Of a stretch of 23,069 nucleotides of DNA, positions 1 to 7,522 are shown one piece after another (the first letter of the stretch is position 1; every line of letters starts with the position of its first letter). Origin of the DNA: a virus; IMG/VR virus record IMGVR_UViG_3300046411_000423, positions 1 through 23,069 of that record; one strand, given 5' to 3'. The notes under the pieces were generated by a model, which worked only from the letters and a program-made list of their open reading frames with translations, searched no databases and had not been told where the DNA came from. A program made the position numbers and the translations under genes.

Positions 1-618
1 AATCTTGCTATATCCACTTACTGAATGGAAACAGTAAGCGATAAAATCATCACCGCTTCTTTGATAAACACCTGCACCTGCACCTGCTGTAAATACTGTT
101 GATGTTGGAGCTGTATCATTCCAATAAAAATCAGAAGCATTATCAGCATTTGTTAAATCAAGGTGCATAGCTTTTGTCCACCCACTTTCTGAATTACCTA
201 CTACCCAATTATCTGATGAAGTACCTGATGAAATATTTTTCATTATAATTAATTCAGGAGCAGCAGAAAGTCCGTGCCCGATATTTACATCAGAACCATT
301 TGCAGTCCATTTAACAATACTAAATCCTGCATTAGCATTTGCACTAACAATAGAATCTATACTTCCTTCTGTGTTAATTGTCGGTTCGTTATCATCAGTA
401 GCCCAAATCCAAGAAACGTAGTTACTTGAACTATCATTATAATTACCTGAAGCATTATCTAAAGTAAAACCATCTGAATCAAATGATGTTACACTTCTAT
501 TTTCTTGAGCTTCGGTTGTATTAGGTGTTATCTCTTTACTTACCCCTTGAACTATATCAGCTAAATTATGGTCTCTAACTGAATCTCTATTTTTTATCCA
601 AACCATACTTGGTTTAAA
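1..618 (-). repeat. Long protein repeat unit, copy B (truncated by window edge)
   Basis: Second copy of the unit described for 619-1620. It can be followed from FKPSMVWIKNR through GFSIVK, GHGLSAAPE and IAYCFHSV to the window edge. More copies may lie outside. Confidence 0.65.
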
Positions 619-2994
619 ACCCACTCCTGTAATTGCTAAACCATCAACACCTGTACCATCATAAGTAATTGTATTAAAGCTTTTTGCTACTGTTGGTGCT
701 TCTGTGTCAGGATCTGCAGCAAATGCTATATAGATAAAATTACCATTATTAGCATTAGAACCACTTGTTTGTTTTAATTGAAATCCATTAGAAAGAAAAT
801 CTACAACTAAATTATTTGAGACAGTTGATTCACTATCACTTGTATTTGGTCTTAAACCTTTATCTCTTGGGTTTGTCGTGCTTCTTTTATTATCTACTAT
901 TACCCAGTTAGATGTATCATCTGTTTGCTTTGTCATCAAAAACGCAGGTTCAAATCCTGTTTCTACAATAGGTCCATTCTCTGAACCATTACCGACATAC
1001 GAGCCAATCTTTGAAAAAGAATCTACTGAATGAAAACAGTATGCAATTACATCTGTACCGCTTCCGTTTGCACCACTATCAGTTCCTACTGAAAAGACAC
1101 TTGATGTTGGTGAAGTACTATTCCAAATAGTTGATGCAGTTTGCACACCACTTGATGAATCAAGAGCAACATATTTATCTCCACCACCTAAATCTTTATG
1201 CCAAGTCCACCAGTTTGTTGAACCTGATGATAAATTTTTAACTATAACCATTTCAGGAGATGAAGACAAACCGTGTCCTACTGTTGCTGCACTTCCAGTT
1301 CCAGTATATTTAACTATTGAAAATCCTGAATCTTGATTTGCTTGTACTGTACTTGTAATTGTTCCATCAGTATTGCTGCTTGTAGTTCCTCCGTTTGCCT
1401 TGAGGCACCACCCAACATAATCTTGTCCAGTTTCATTAACAGCCGTACCAATACCAAGAGAAAATCCACCAGAATCAAAACTTAAAACAGTAGAGGTGTT
1501 AGTGGATTGAGCAGCAGTAGTTATGTAAAGTTGCTCTTGTATTCCTCTTGTAGAATCAAAAGTAACATTATTACTTGTGCTTGTTCTTTCCTTTATCCAA
1601 ATAAAATCAGGAGTAAAATTCAGCCCATATTCATAAGTAACATTACTTGCAGTACCATCATAATTTCTTGTATCATCATTTGCATTTCCTTCAAATCTAT
1701 AACTTGCTATAAGTGAGTTTTCATTATACAATGTAGTTACTTCACTTGCTGATAATGTTTTGTTGAATATTCTTGTTTGGTCAATTTCACCTTTAAATTT
1801 AGTTCCACCTAATTGATCAGCACCTATACAGCCCCCTGTGTTATTTGATTGTAATGCTATTTCTTTTGTTAATGTACCTGCAGAACTACCATTAATATAC
1901 ATTGTATGTACATTACTTGTAGAATTATAACTAAAAGCTATATGAGTCCAAACGTCAGCACTAAAAGTAAATGAACCTGAAAAGAAATCAGCAGCACCAT
2001 AATTATTATGATAAACTTGATTGTTACCTCTAACAATATACCCTGTTGCTTGAAAAGTTCCTGCATTAGCTCCTTGTGCAAATAAACATTTATCACCTGA
2101 TACATTATCAAACTTTACCCACATACTTACAGAGAAATCTACATCACCTGTTAAAAACCCTAATGCAGATATTGAAACTTTAGAATTACTACCATCATAA
2201 CTTGCTGCTTGTCCATATCTTCCTGCTGCATATTGAATCGCAGCTCCTGTTGCATCATAATTCCCACTTAAATCTGTTTCATCATTTTCAAACTGATAAG
2301 TAGCAATACAAGAACTATCTCCAAGCACTTGTAGTGTATCTGTTGTATCTTCTGATAATGGGTCTAATGATTCTACTGTTGCTGCAGTTTCTGCATATAG
2401 TGTTGAAACTTCTGATGAAGATAATTCTTTTTGGAATATACGAAGTTGGTCTATTTTACCAGAAAAAAATCCACTTGGACTTCCCATATAAGCACCAATT
2501 AAATCACTACTATTATTATCGTTAAATATACTTGTTGTTGAATCACCTGAACCAGCTGCTGAACCATTAATATAATAAGTTAAAAACCCTGTATTATCAA
2601 CAGTCATTACACAATGTTGCCAACTTCCAGTTGCTACTGTACTTGTTGAAGTAATTGTTGTTCCTTGACCAGAGCGAACCATATTTCCTGAACCATCAAT
2701 ATACCAAACTATTGAATTATTACCATATAAATTTACTATTGTACTTACTGATGCAAAAGAATCAGAATATACCCAAGCAGATATTGATAATCCTGTAGAA
2801 GAAAAATTTGGAACTCCTGTAATATCTATATAACCATTACTCCCATTAAAATAAGCACCTGCACCAAACTTACCTCCGTTAATAGAATGTGGTGAAGAAC
2901 CATCACCCTCGTATAATACTACTCCAAAGTGTTCTGATGGTACTAACTCTCCTGCTGCCGCAGCTCCCTGTAATAATCTCTTATTTACAGCCAT
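1..2994 (-). CDS. LamG-domain tail fibre / adhesin, 3' end off window
   Basis: Probable receptor-binding or side-fibre protein; 998 codons are visible and the stop lies beyond position 1. The start is ATG at 2994, two bases after the previous stop. The N-terminus reads MAVNKRLLQGAAAAGELVPS. Two LamG/concanavalin-like lectin domains follow, at about residues 40-198 and 225-423; each ends with the typical pattern G-x-IDQ-x-RIF-x-K-x-LS-x-SEV-x-x-LY. From about residue 458 there are two copies of a roughly 334-residue unit beginning F-x-P-x-x-(I/V)-WIK-x-R and containing GFSIVK, VGHGLS, IAYCFHSV and NWVI motifs; the second copy is cut by the window edge. I know this unit from phage fibre-like proteins (possibly the family called DUF7483). 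LamG domains usually bind glycans, so a host-surface polysaccharide role is inferred. It ends a fibre block that starts at the promoter-like element before 4094. Confidence 0.85.
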   Translation of the reverse strand, partial: MAVNKRLLQGAAAAGELVPSEHFGVVLYEGDGSSPHSINGGKFGAGAYFNGSNGYIDITGVPNFSSTGLSISAWVYSDSFASVSTIVNLYGNNSIVWYIDGSGNMVRSGQGTTITSTSTVATGSWQHCVMTVDNTGFLTYYINGSAAGSGDSTTSIFNDNNSSDLIGAYMGSPSGFFSGKIDQLRIFQKELSSSEVSTLYAETAATVESLDPLSEDTTDTLQVLGDSSCIATYQFENDETDLSGNYDATGAAIQYAAGRYGQAASYDGSNSKVSISALGFLTGDVDFSVSMWVKFDNVSGDKCLFAQGANAGTFQATGYIVRGNNQVYHNNYGAADFFSGSFTFSADVWTHIAFSYNSTSNVHTMYINGSSAGTLTKEIALQSNNTGGCIGADQLGGTKFKGEIDQTRIFNKTLSASEVTTLYNENSLIASYRFEGNANDDTRNYDGTASNVTYEYGLNFTPDFIWIKERTSTSNNVTFDSTRGIQEQLYITTAAQSTNTSTVLSFDSGGFSLGIGTAVNETGQDYVGWCLKANGGTTSSNTDGTITSTVQANQDSGFSIVKYTGTGSAATVGHGLSSSPEMVIVKNLSSGSTNWWTWHKDLGGGDKYVALDSSSGVQTASTIWNSTSPTSSVFSVGTDSGANGSGTDVIAYCFHSVDSFSKIGSYVGNGSENGPIVETGFEPAFLMTKQTDDTSNWVIVDNKRSTTNPRDKGLRPNTSDSESTVSNNLVVDFLSNGFQLKQTSGSNANNGNFIYIAFAADPDTEAPTVAKSFNTITYDGTGVDGLAITGVGFKPSMVWIKNRDSVRDHNLADIVQGVSKEITPNTTEAQENRSVTSFDSDGFTLDNASGNYNDSSSNYVSWIWATDDNEPTINTEGSIDSIVSANANAGFSIVKWTANGSDVNIGHGLSAAPELIIMKNISSGTSSDNWVVGNSESGWTKAMHLDLTNADNASDFYWNDTAPTSTVFTAGAGAGVYQRSGDDFIAYCFHSVSGYSKI
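619..1620 (-). repeat. Long protein repeat unit, copy A (about 1 kb)
   Basis: In-gene tandem unit of about 334 codons. Copy A begins at the codons for FTPDFIWIKER near 1620, and the equivalent point of copy B (FKPSMVWIKNR) is near 618, a period of about 1002 bases. Shared landmarks include GFSIVK, GHGLSS-x-PE, WN-x-T-x-PTS-x-VF and IAYCFHSV. Similarity is clear in protein and patchy in DNA, so the duplication is not recent. Confidence 0.7.
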
Positions 2995-2996
2995 AT

Positions 2997-3479
2997 TTAA
3001 TCTATATTAGGGAAATCGTATTGCATTACTTTCTTTTTAGTAGTAAGTGCACCTATTTCCGATTCAACTGTGTCTGATAATTCTCTTAAAGCTACTCTTG
3101 CATCTACAATATCTGCTGGAACGTCTGCTCCATTATCTGCTTCTCTAATTATATACCAATCAGTCTTTGCAAGTTCGTTTCCTATTTGTGCTTTAAAGTT
3201 GTTTATTCTTTTTTCTTTTAATTCTGCTAATGTTTCACTCCAAGTAATATCTTCTGCATCTTTTCTAAATGCTGATGCTGCTGAATCAAAATATATTTCT
3301 CCAAGTGTGTGTATTCTTGAATCATAACTCTCATCAATAATTACATCAAATAATCCTGCGTTTCTTAATGCGTCAGATGACATAGCTCTTGCGTTTAGGT
3401 GATAACCTGTTGAAGATCTAAATGATTTTGGTACGTCTGGGTACGTTGTGATAATTCCGTTGTTGTTTACTGCTTTCAT
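2997..3479 (-). CDS. Fibre-associated protein, possible tail-fibre assembly chaperone
   Basis: 160-residue soluble protein. I take ATG at 3479 (MKAVNNNGIITTYPDVPKSF) because it follows the previous stop in the tight TAA-T-ATG pattern used elsewhere here; an in-frame ATG at 3524 would overlap the previous gene by 44 bases. The N-terminal half has a TYPDVPKSF-type element. The C-terminal half (about residues 95-150) is helical and charged, with LAKTDWYIIREADNG and a DIVDARVALREL helix. That LAKTDW layout recalls fibre-assembly or chaperone C-terminal domains of many tail-fibre loci. It sits between a short fibre-like protein and the large LamG fibre, which fits an accessory or folding role. No enzyme motif is visible, and function is inferred from position and the C-terminal pattern. 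Confidence 0.6.
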   Translation of the reverse strand: MKAVNNNGIITTYPDVPKSFRSSTGYHLNARAMSSDALRNAGLFDVIIDESYDSRIHTLGEIYFDSAASAFRKDAEDITWSETLAELKEKRINNFKAQIGNELAKTDWYIIREADNGADVPADIVDARVALRELSDTVESEIGALTTKKKVMQYDFPNID

Positions 3480-3480
3480 A

Positions 3481-3927
3481 TTATACTGCTTCTTGTGATA
3501 TTGTGCCCCATTGCTCTGTTGCACCGTTTGTTGATACTACTTGAATCAGGTTTGACACAGTTCCGTCATATGTACCTGAAATTTCTTTTAAACTTGTTGG
3601 TAGAGTTAAACCAAAGTCTCCTGTTACAATGATGTCTTTTACCATTCCTGTAGACACATTACTAAATGTTAATGTTGTTGCTTCAGTTATTGTGAGTGTA
3701 TAAACTTGTGCGTCTGCAAAATCTATATCTACTGTTGCTGCTGCTGTTAAGGCATCTATTGTTGTGAATTCGTCTGCTAGTTTAGAGTATGTAATACTAT
3801 CATCCGCTACACCAGCACCGTTATATAACTCTGTAAAGTTATCGTTAGTTTTATCAAATGCGGATCTTATTGGATCTCCTGTTCCGTCATTTGCTGTTGT
3901 CCCTATATTTATCGTTTGTTTTGCCAT
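3481..3927 (-). CDS. Short tail-fibre-like structural protein
   Basis: 148 residues. The N-terminus MAKQTINIGTTANDGTGDPI, followed by RSAFDKTNDNFTELY, is a widespread opening of phage tail-fibre and tail-associated proteins (INIG-x-x-x-NDGTGD-x-x-R-x-A-F-x-K-x-NDNF). The remainder is a Thr/Val-rich beta protein: an IDALTAAATVDIDF stretch, then GDFGLTLPTSLKEISGTYDG and a C-terminal LIQVVSTNGATEQW strand, much like small fibre-tip domains. It starts just after the 54-residue gene (TAA at 3930-3932) and is followed after one base by the fibre-associated gene. It probably trimerises or forms a fibre connector. Exact location on the virion cannot be told from sequence. Confidence 0.75.
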   Translation of the reverse strand: MAKQTINIGTTANDGTGDPIRSAFDKTNDNFTELYNGAGVADDSITYSKLADEFTTIDALTAAATVDIDFADAQVYTLTITEATTLTFSNVSTGMVKDIIVTGDFGLTLPTSLKEISGTYDGTVSNLIQVVSTNGATEQWGTISQEAV

Positions 3928-3929
3928 AA

Positions 3930-4094
3930 TTAATATAATGTTTTATCTGCTGTATATAATGTTGAGTCTACTAATACTAGCGTTGTGTCTGCTCTAAAAT
4001 ACGAACCGTCAGCGTCAAAAGGATATATTATACCCCATCCGTTTTCTTCATTTACGTTTCCCCACCACGATACGTCATATATTGTTCCAAACAT
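3930..4094 (-). CDS. Small acidic protein, 54 residues, first gene of the fibre block
   Basis: Unrecognised 54-residue protein beginning MFGTIYDVSWWGNVNEENGW, with GIIYPFDADGSYFRADTT and a final VDSTLYTADKTLY. The aromatic, Asp/Gly-rich composition, the normal codon pattern, and its exact fit between neighbours support a real gene. Its stop is three bases from the next start. The start carries one of the five promoter-like elements (4095-4125). The sequence looks like a small beta-structured virion component, but I know of no family, and the role is unknown. Confidence 0.7.
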   Translation of the reverse strand: MFGTIYDVSWWGNVNEENGWGIIYPFDADGSYFRADTTLVLVDSTLYTADKTLY

Positions 4095-4125
4095 ACTATT
4101 ACAATAAGTTTTTTAATTTTTTGTT
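4095..4125 (-). promoter_or_regulatory. Bipartite promoter-like element, copy 5 (before 54-residue gene)
   Basis: On the minus strand AACAAA lies at -31 to -26 and TTATTGTAATAGT runs directly into ATG at 4094. Spacing is identical to four other copies. The upstream half lies within the end of the 36-residue gene, so here the element is partly coding. Reads as the head of the fibre block. Confidence 0.5.
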
Positions 4126-4209
4126 ATTCTTTGTCAAGTCTATAATGTATTTTTTTAATCTTTGCACATTATAAGCTTTTGGTCTGTATTTTTTCTTTAT
4201 AATACCCAT
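4099..4209 (-). CDS. Small Lys-rich basic protein, 36 residues
   Basis: ATG at 4209 overlaps the end of the connector gene by 13 bases in another frame. The product MGIIKKKYRPKAYNVQRLKK, continuing YIIDLTKNNKKLKNLL, has about one third Lys/Arg and an amphipathic C-terminal helix. It fills most of the space between connector and the 54-residue gene, ending TAA-TAG. Its strong charge could suit nucleic-acid or capsid-interior binding, but that is a guess from composition. No family recognised. The gene is short, so it could be fortuitous, though the codons look normal and the coupling is tight. Confidence 0.55.
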   Translation of the reverse strand: MGIIKKKYRPKAYNVQRLKKYIIDLTKNNKKLKNLL

Positions 4210-4697
4210 CCCTCGAAACTAGCATCTTTATCAGGATATACATCCTCGTTAGAGTTACTGTTGTATTCTGGAAAACTGTCATTATTAAAGCTCATATAGC
4301 TAATAAATCTGTCCGTGTAGTATTGAGCTAGATTTCTTTCTTTTTCAATTAGAAAATCTATTTCATTTTTATCTACATTAGAAGCGTTCTCGCTTGTATG
4401 CTTGTAGACTCCTTTATTAGCTACTGTATAGGCAGCAAAAGGAAGGTATTCTACCATAGCCCAATGAATTAGCATTGGTTTTACATAATCACTAACTAAA
4501 CTTAAATAACTTCCAGTTAAGCTACTAGAAATTATATCTGCTTCTATTTTGTTTAGTAAGTCTGTACCTAAATAGTTTTGTATATGAATGTCTTGTGCGA
4601 TCTTGATAAACTGAATAAACTTATCAGTATCAACATTGCCATTCATTGCTGTGAACTTTACTATATCTTTTCTACTAATTAATAATGCTTGTGCCAT
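4197..4697 (-). CDS. Head-tail connector / head completion protein
   Basis: 166 residues, mainly helical: MAQALLISRKDIVKFTAMNG, then DTDKFIQFIKIAQDIHIQNYLGTDLLNKIEADI, a long helix with VKPMLIHWAMVEYLPFAAYTV, and an acidic Asn/Ser-rich tail. The pattern of K-x-x-Q-x-x-x-(I/L)-x-x-x-LG-x-x-L-x-x-x-(I/L) followed by a conserved LIHW/VEYLP helix is the signature I know from Bacteroidetes phage head-tail connectors (DUF6712-like, analogous to HK97 gp6). It follows the portal gene by two bases, the usual position for a protein docking on the portal ring. Named by family pattern plus context. Confidence 0.75.
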   Translation of the reverse strand: MAQALLISRKDIVKFTAMNGNVDTDKFIQFIKIAQDIHIQNYLGTDLLNKIEADIISSSLTGSYLSLVSDYVKPMLIHWAMVEYLPFAAYTVANKGVYKHTSENASNVDKNEIDFLIEKERNLAQYYTDRFISYMSFNNDSFPEYNSNSNEDVYPDKDASFEGWVL

Positions 4698-4699
4698 TT

Positions 4700-6454
4700 T
4701 TATCTAGGGTTTTTATATCCGTTATTTGGCATATCTATTGGTCTAGTTGCCACTTCTTTCTCGTTTTTTTCTGGTTTAAAGCCTTCTCTTCTTGCTTTAT
4801 TCACTGATACTTCAGATCTAGGATTTTTAGGATCTGGATTTACGCCTTCTTTTTTACTCATGTAAGTTTTACGCATCCAGTAGTGATGACAATTTGCACC
4901 ACCTTTATATAACCATATATCATAAGTTTTAACTGAACCTTTAGGTCCAAAACCAGCATTTACTTCTTCAGATGACATTTTATCTATATCTTCTTTTCTA
5001 TAAATCTTTTTTGCTGATACCATTTTTTGACAAAAATCTCTAGAATTATCGCTTACTTTTAAAGGTGCATATTGATACCTTACTCTAAACCTTAAACCCT
5101 CTTCGTTTTCTCCATCTTGTTCTGATTTAGCATTTGGTCTTGCAGTACCTGTGCTTGCAAGATTAATCATTTTGTCTAATGTTGTTTCTTGCTCATAATC
5201 TACAGGTCTCTCATCAACTATCTCCCATCCTTCATCTAACATTTCTTGTTCATCTTGTCCTGCTTCAATTAATTCATCAGCAATAGAAGGAGGTGTTTTA
5301 TAGTCAATGTCTGAACTTAACTTTACTCCTGTCTCTTCTTCTCTTGATTCATCTGTTACTGCGTTATCCGTATCAATAAATGCAAGCGGCTGAAGCGTTT
5401 TAAAGTATAAATTAAGGCTTATCTCGTTCACAGCGAGTATAGAATCCATACAGCTAATTAAAAGCTCTTGATAAGGCTTTATTGTAACGTTGTCAAATAA
5501 CAAAGAAGCTGTCTTAATTTCATCAGAGTTTGATCCTAGTCCATTATTTTCTGTTCTTATACCTAAAAGCAATGGTGATGTTACTCTGTGACCTATAATT
5601 AGCTTATTTGCACATTCTGTAGATAAATACTGATAATGTGCTGGTGCATCATTTAAAGGTACGTCATCTATTGTTGTTTTGCTTTCTGCATTGTTGTTAA
5701 ATGCTATAATTACTTTTTCTCCTCTTGCTCCTGTAAGTTTATTCATTACATCTGACTTAACTTGCATTTGCTTTTCTCTATCAGGCACCCCATTGTTAAA
5801 ATTCACAACTTTAGTTCCTGAAAAACCGTTTTGTACATCATTAATTAAATAGTCTGATATTTCTGATTCTAACTCTGCATATGCTAAAGCTCCTTGATAA
5901 TCTACTGGACAATAATAATCATATCCACTTACATATCTCTTTACAACTTTAATTTCTGGTTCTTTACCATTACCAAATCCAAATGCTGCTATTCTTTTAG
6001 GTTTACTATTTGCTTTTATCTTGGTCCAGTCATGAAAATAGTAATAAGCTTCAATTTCTCCGTCATCATTACATTTTTCTGCTCTTAATGTTTGTCTTGG
6101 AAAGTGTTCTGCTTTTACTACTCTGTTGTCTTGGTATAAAACTTGAAAACTACCTTCTCCTAATAATTTAAGATCTAGAATTACGTTTCTTAAATCTTGA
6201 TCTGGAAAAATAGATCTCATTGCTGCATATTCATCTGGCTTTTGTGAGCTGTCTGTTGCATCAATACCTTTTCCATATACTAATTGCGATATTCCTTGAA
6301 TAATTGCATTGTTTGTTGCAGAATTAATAAATAACTTAATTAAATAAGAATAATAATCATTGTTCTCTCCATAATTAACCCAATCCTTATGTTTATCTTC
6401 TGATATTTTAGGTCTATTATATTCTGATAAGTTTACTATGTGTAGATTGTCCAT
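4700..6454 (-). CDS. Portal protein with C-terminal extension
   Basis: 584 residues. Residues 1 to about 370 form the portal core: WVNYGENNDYYSYLIKLFIN, then ATNNAIIQGISQLVYGKGID (the classic entry helix), an LLGEGSFQVLY strand, QTLRAEK, a clip/stem region with LTGARGEKVIIAFNNN, and GHRVTSPLLLGIR with NNGLGSNSDEI. Such proteins form the dodecameric DNA gate at one capsid vertex. An acidic linker (about 375-430) leads to a basic domain (about 450-584) with RVRYQYAPLKVSDNSRDFC, a GFGPKGSVKTYDIWLYKGG segment and an NCHHYWMRKTYM motif whose Cys and His residues might bind metal. I have seen this C-terminal domain in portal or minor head proteins of Bacteroidetes phages. The gene follows a 115-residue structural gene and precedes the connector, but lies downstream of the capsid gene, unlike lambda or HK97. 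Confidence 0.88.
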   Translation of the reverse strand: MDNLHIVNLSEYNRPKISEDKHKDWVNYGENNDYYSYLIKLFINSATNNAIIQGISQLVYGKGIDATDSSQKPDEYAAMRSIFPDQDLRNVILDLKLLGEGSFQVLYQDNRVVKAEHFPRQTLRAEKCNDDGEIEAYYYFHDWTKIKANSKPKRIAAFGFGNGKEPEIKVVKRYVSGYDYYCPVDYQGALAYAELESEISDYLINDVQNGFSGTKVVNFNNGVPDREKQMQVKSDVMNKLTGARGEKVIIAFNNNAESKTTIDDVPLNDAPAHYQYLSTECANKLIIGHRVTSPLLLGIRTENNGLGSNSDEIKTASLLFDNVTIKPYQELLISCMDSILAVNEISLNLYFKTLQPLAFIDTDNAVTDESREEETGVKLSSDIDYKTPPSIADELIEAGQDEQEMLDEGWEIVDERPVDYEQETTLDKMINLASTGTARPNAKSEQDGENEEGLRFRVRYQYAPLKVSDNSRDFCQKMVSAKKIYRKEDIDKMSSEEVNAGFGPKGSVKTYDIWLYKGGANCHHYWMRKTYMSKKEGVNPDPKNPRSEVSVNKARREGFKPEKNEKEVATRPIDMPNNGYKNPR

Positions 6455-6455
6455 A

Positions 6456-6803
6456 TTATAGTACTATAAAATCGTTTGTTGTTTCTTGTGGTTCATACTC
6501 GTTATTATTTACTGAATAATTTGTTACAGTTTGGTTTGTACAGAATATTTTATCTTTAAATATAACATTGCCACTCTTTTTAATTGTTAACGTGTAAAAC
6601 GTATCTTCTACTAACGTAAATACATCTGAATATTGATAATAATAATCATTTAATGTAAATGCATTTGTATCTTCATCATATACTGACTTGTTTGTAGTCT
6701 CATTTATAATTGATATGTTATAAATGTTACTGCCAGATGCTTCATATTCTCTTGGAATAAAATTTATCGTTTGAGAACTAGAACTGTTCTGTAATATTAT
6801 CAT
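6456..6803 (-). CDS. Small beta-rich structural protein upstream of portal
   Basis: 115 residues starting MIILQNSSSSQTINFIPREY. Alternating polar and aromatic residues (IYNISIINETTNKSVYDED, DYYYQYSDVFTLVEDTFYTL, then TIKKSGNVIFKDKIFCTNQ) predict a small beta sandwich, and there is no enzyme motif. The first 20 residues, with IILQNS and a FIPREY element, resemble short structural proteins of flavobacterial phages whose role is unassigned. The gene is preceded by a terminator and one of the five promoter-like elements, and its stop is one base from the portal start, so it heads the portal operon. A minor capsid or decoration role is possible. Confidence 0.6.
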   Translation of the reverse strand: MIILQNSSSSQTINFIPREYEASGSNIYNISIINETTNKSVYDEDTNAFTLNDYYYQYSDVFTLVEDTFYTLTIKKSGNVIFKDKIFCTNQTVTNYSVNNNEYEPQETTNDFIVL

Positions 6804-6834
6804 ACTAATACAATAAAATAAATGTTTTTTTGTT
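6804..6834 (-). promoter_or_regulatory. Bipartite promoter-like element, copy 4 (portal block)
   Basis: AACAAA at -31 to -26 and TTATTGTATTAGT directly before ATG at 6803, the same spacing as the other four copies. It lies 13 bases beyond the terminator that closes the tail-tube gene, the arrangement expected of a new transcription start. Confidence 0.55.
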
Positions 6835-6847
6835 AATTATTAAGCAT

Positions 6848-6873
6848 AAAAAAAGGTGCCACAAAAGCACCTT
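6848..6873 (-). terminator. Intrinsic terminator after tail tube gene
   Basis: On the minus strand a 7-bp stem AAGGTGC/GCACCTT with a 7-base loop is followed by a run of T (A at 6848-6854 on the plus strand). Separates the tail tube gene from the portal block. Confidence 0.85.
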
Positions 6874-6895
6874 CTTTATCTAATTTAAAGGATTA

Positions 6896-7450
6896 TTAAG
6901 AGTTACTTCCTTCAGTTGGAGTAGCAAACCCAGCATTAGTTAATGCAGTATCTACATCTGCAGCTGATTCTATAAAGTTTGCTGGAACTTTTTCCTGTGC
7001 AGTGAACGTTAATGTATAACCTGAAAGGTCACCCATTGCTGCTCCTGTTACTATTGTTCCGCCACTTACATCCGCTCCGTTTTCTAACCCCATTATAAAT
7101 AGGTTTTCATTATAATCTTCAACAACAATGTGAGGTCTACCATAAGCTAATAATTTTAACTCTTTGTTGTCCTCTTTTGTAAGTTTTTTAAGTGTAAGAT
7201 TTAATGTTTGCTCAAAGAAAGTTGTTCCGTTTTCTCTAGAAGCATTAATTGTTTGTTCAAATGAAGAATTACCTTTTACTTCGTATTTAAAACTAGCAAC
7301 TGATGTTCCTACGCTATCTACTACATCTGTATCAGTAGAATCGTAAGTAACAGCTGTATAGTCACCGAAATCAGAAATATAAATATTTTTAATTCCACCT
7401 ACTACGTCTTTACAAGGTTCTTTTCTTCCTTTAGTTAAATCACAAGCCAT
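6896..7450 (-). CDS. Probable major tail tube protein
   Basis: 184 residues: MACDLTKGRKEPCKDVVGGI, then KNIYISDFGDYTAV, a SFKYEVKGNSSFEQTINASR strand pair, ENGTTFFEQTLNLTLKKLTK, the short helix EDNKELKLLAYG and a C-terminal GAAMGDLSGYTLTFTAQEKV. This is the beta-sandwich layout with one helix typical of tail tube subunits, and the ENGTT-x-FEQ-x-(L/V)-x-(L/V) and DLSGY-x-LTF-x-(A/G)-x-E motifs are familiar from Bacteroidetes phage tube or structural proteins. It is the first gene after the major capsid gene, with a terminator on both sides, as suits a highly expressed virion protein. Tube identity is inferred from fold pattern and position; a head decoration protein is the alternative. Confidence 0.68.
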   Translation of the reverse strand: MACDLTKGRKEPCKDVVGGIKNIYISDFGDYTAVTYDSTDTDVVDSVGTSVASFKYEVKGNSSFEQTINASRENGTTFFEQTLNLTLKKLTKEDNKELKLLAYGRPHIVVEDYNENLFIMGLENGADVSGGTIVTGAAMGDLSGYTLTFTAQEKVPANFIESAADVDTALTNAGFATPTEGSNS

Positions 7451-7465
7451 ATTATTTTTATTTTT

Positions 7466-7503
7466 AAAAAAAAAGGGTGGTAGAATACACCACCTACCCT
7501 TTT
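7466..7503 (-). terminator. Intrinsic terminator after major capsid gene
   Basis: Minus-strand hairpin AAAAGGGT-A-GGT paired with ACC-ACCCTTTT (one bulged A), loop of about 10 bases, ending in a T tract (A at 7466-7474 on the plus strand). No promoter-like element follows it before the tail tube gene, so partial readthrough probably sets the capsid-to-tube ratio. Confidence 0.8.
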
Positions 7504-7522
7504 CTTATGTTAATATATTCTA

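Noticed and set aside
3480-3524. Upstream start for the fibre-associated gene
   Set aside because: Would overlap the preceding gene by 44 bases; the ATG at 3479 keeps the compact TAA-T-ATG spacing seen at other junctions.
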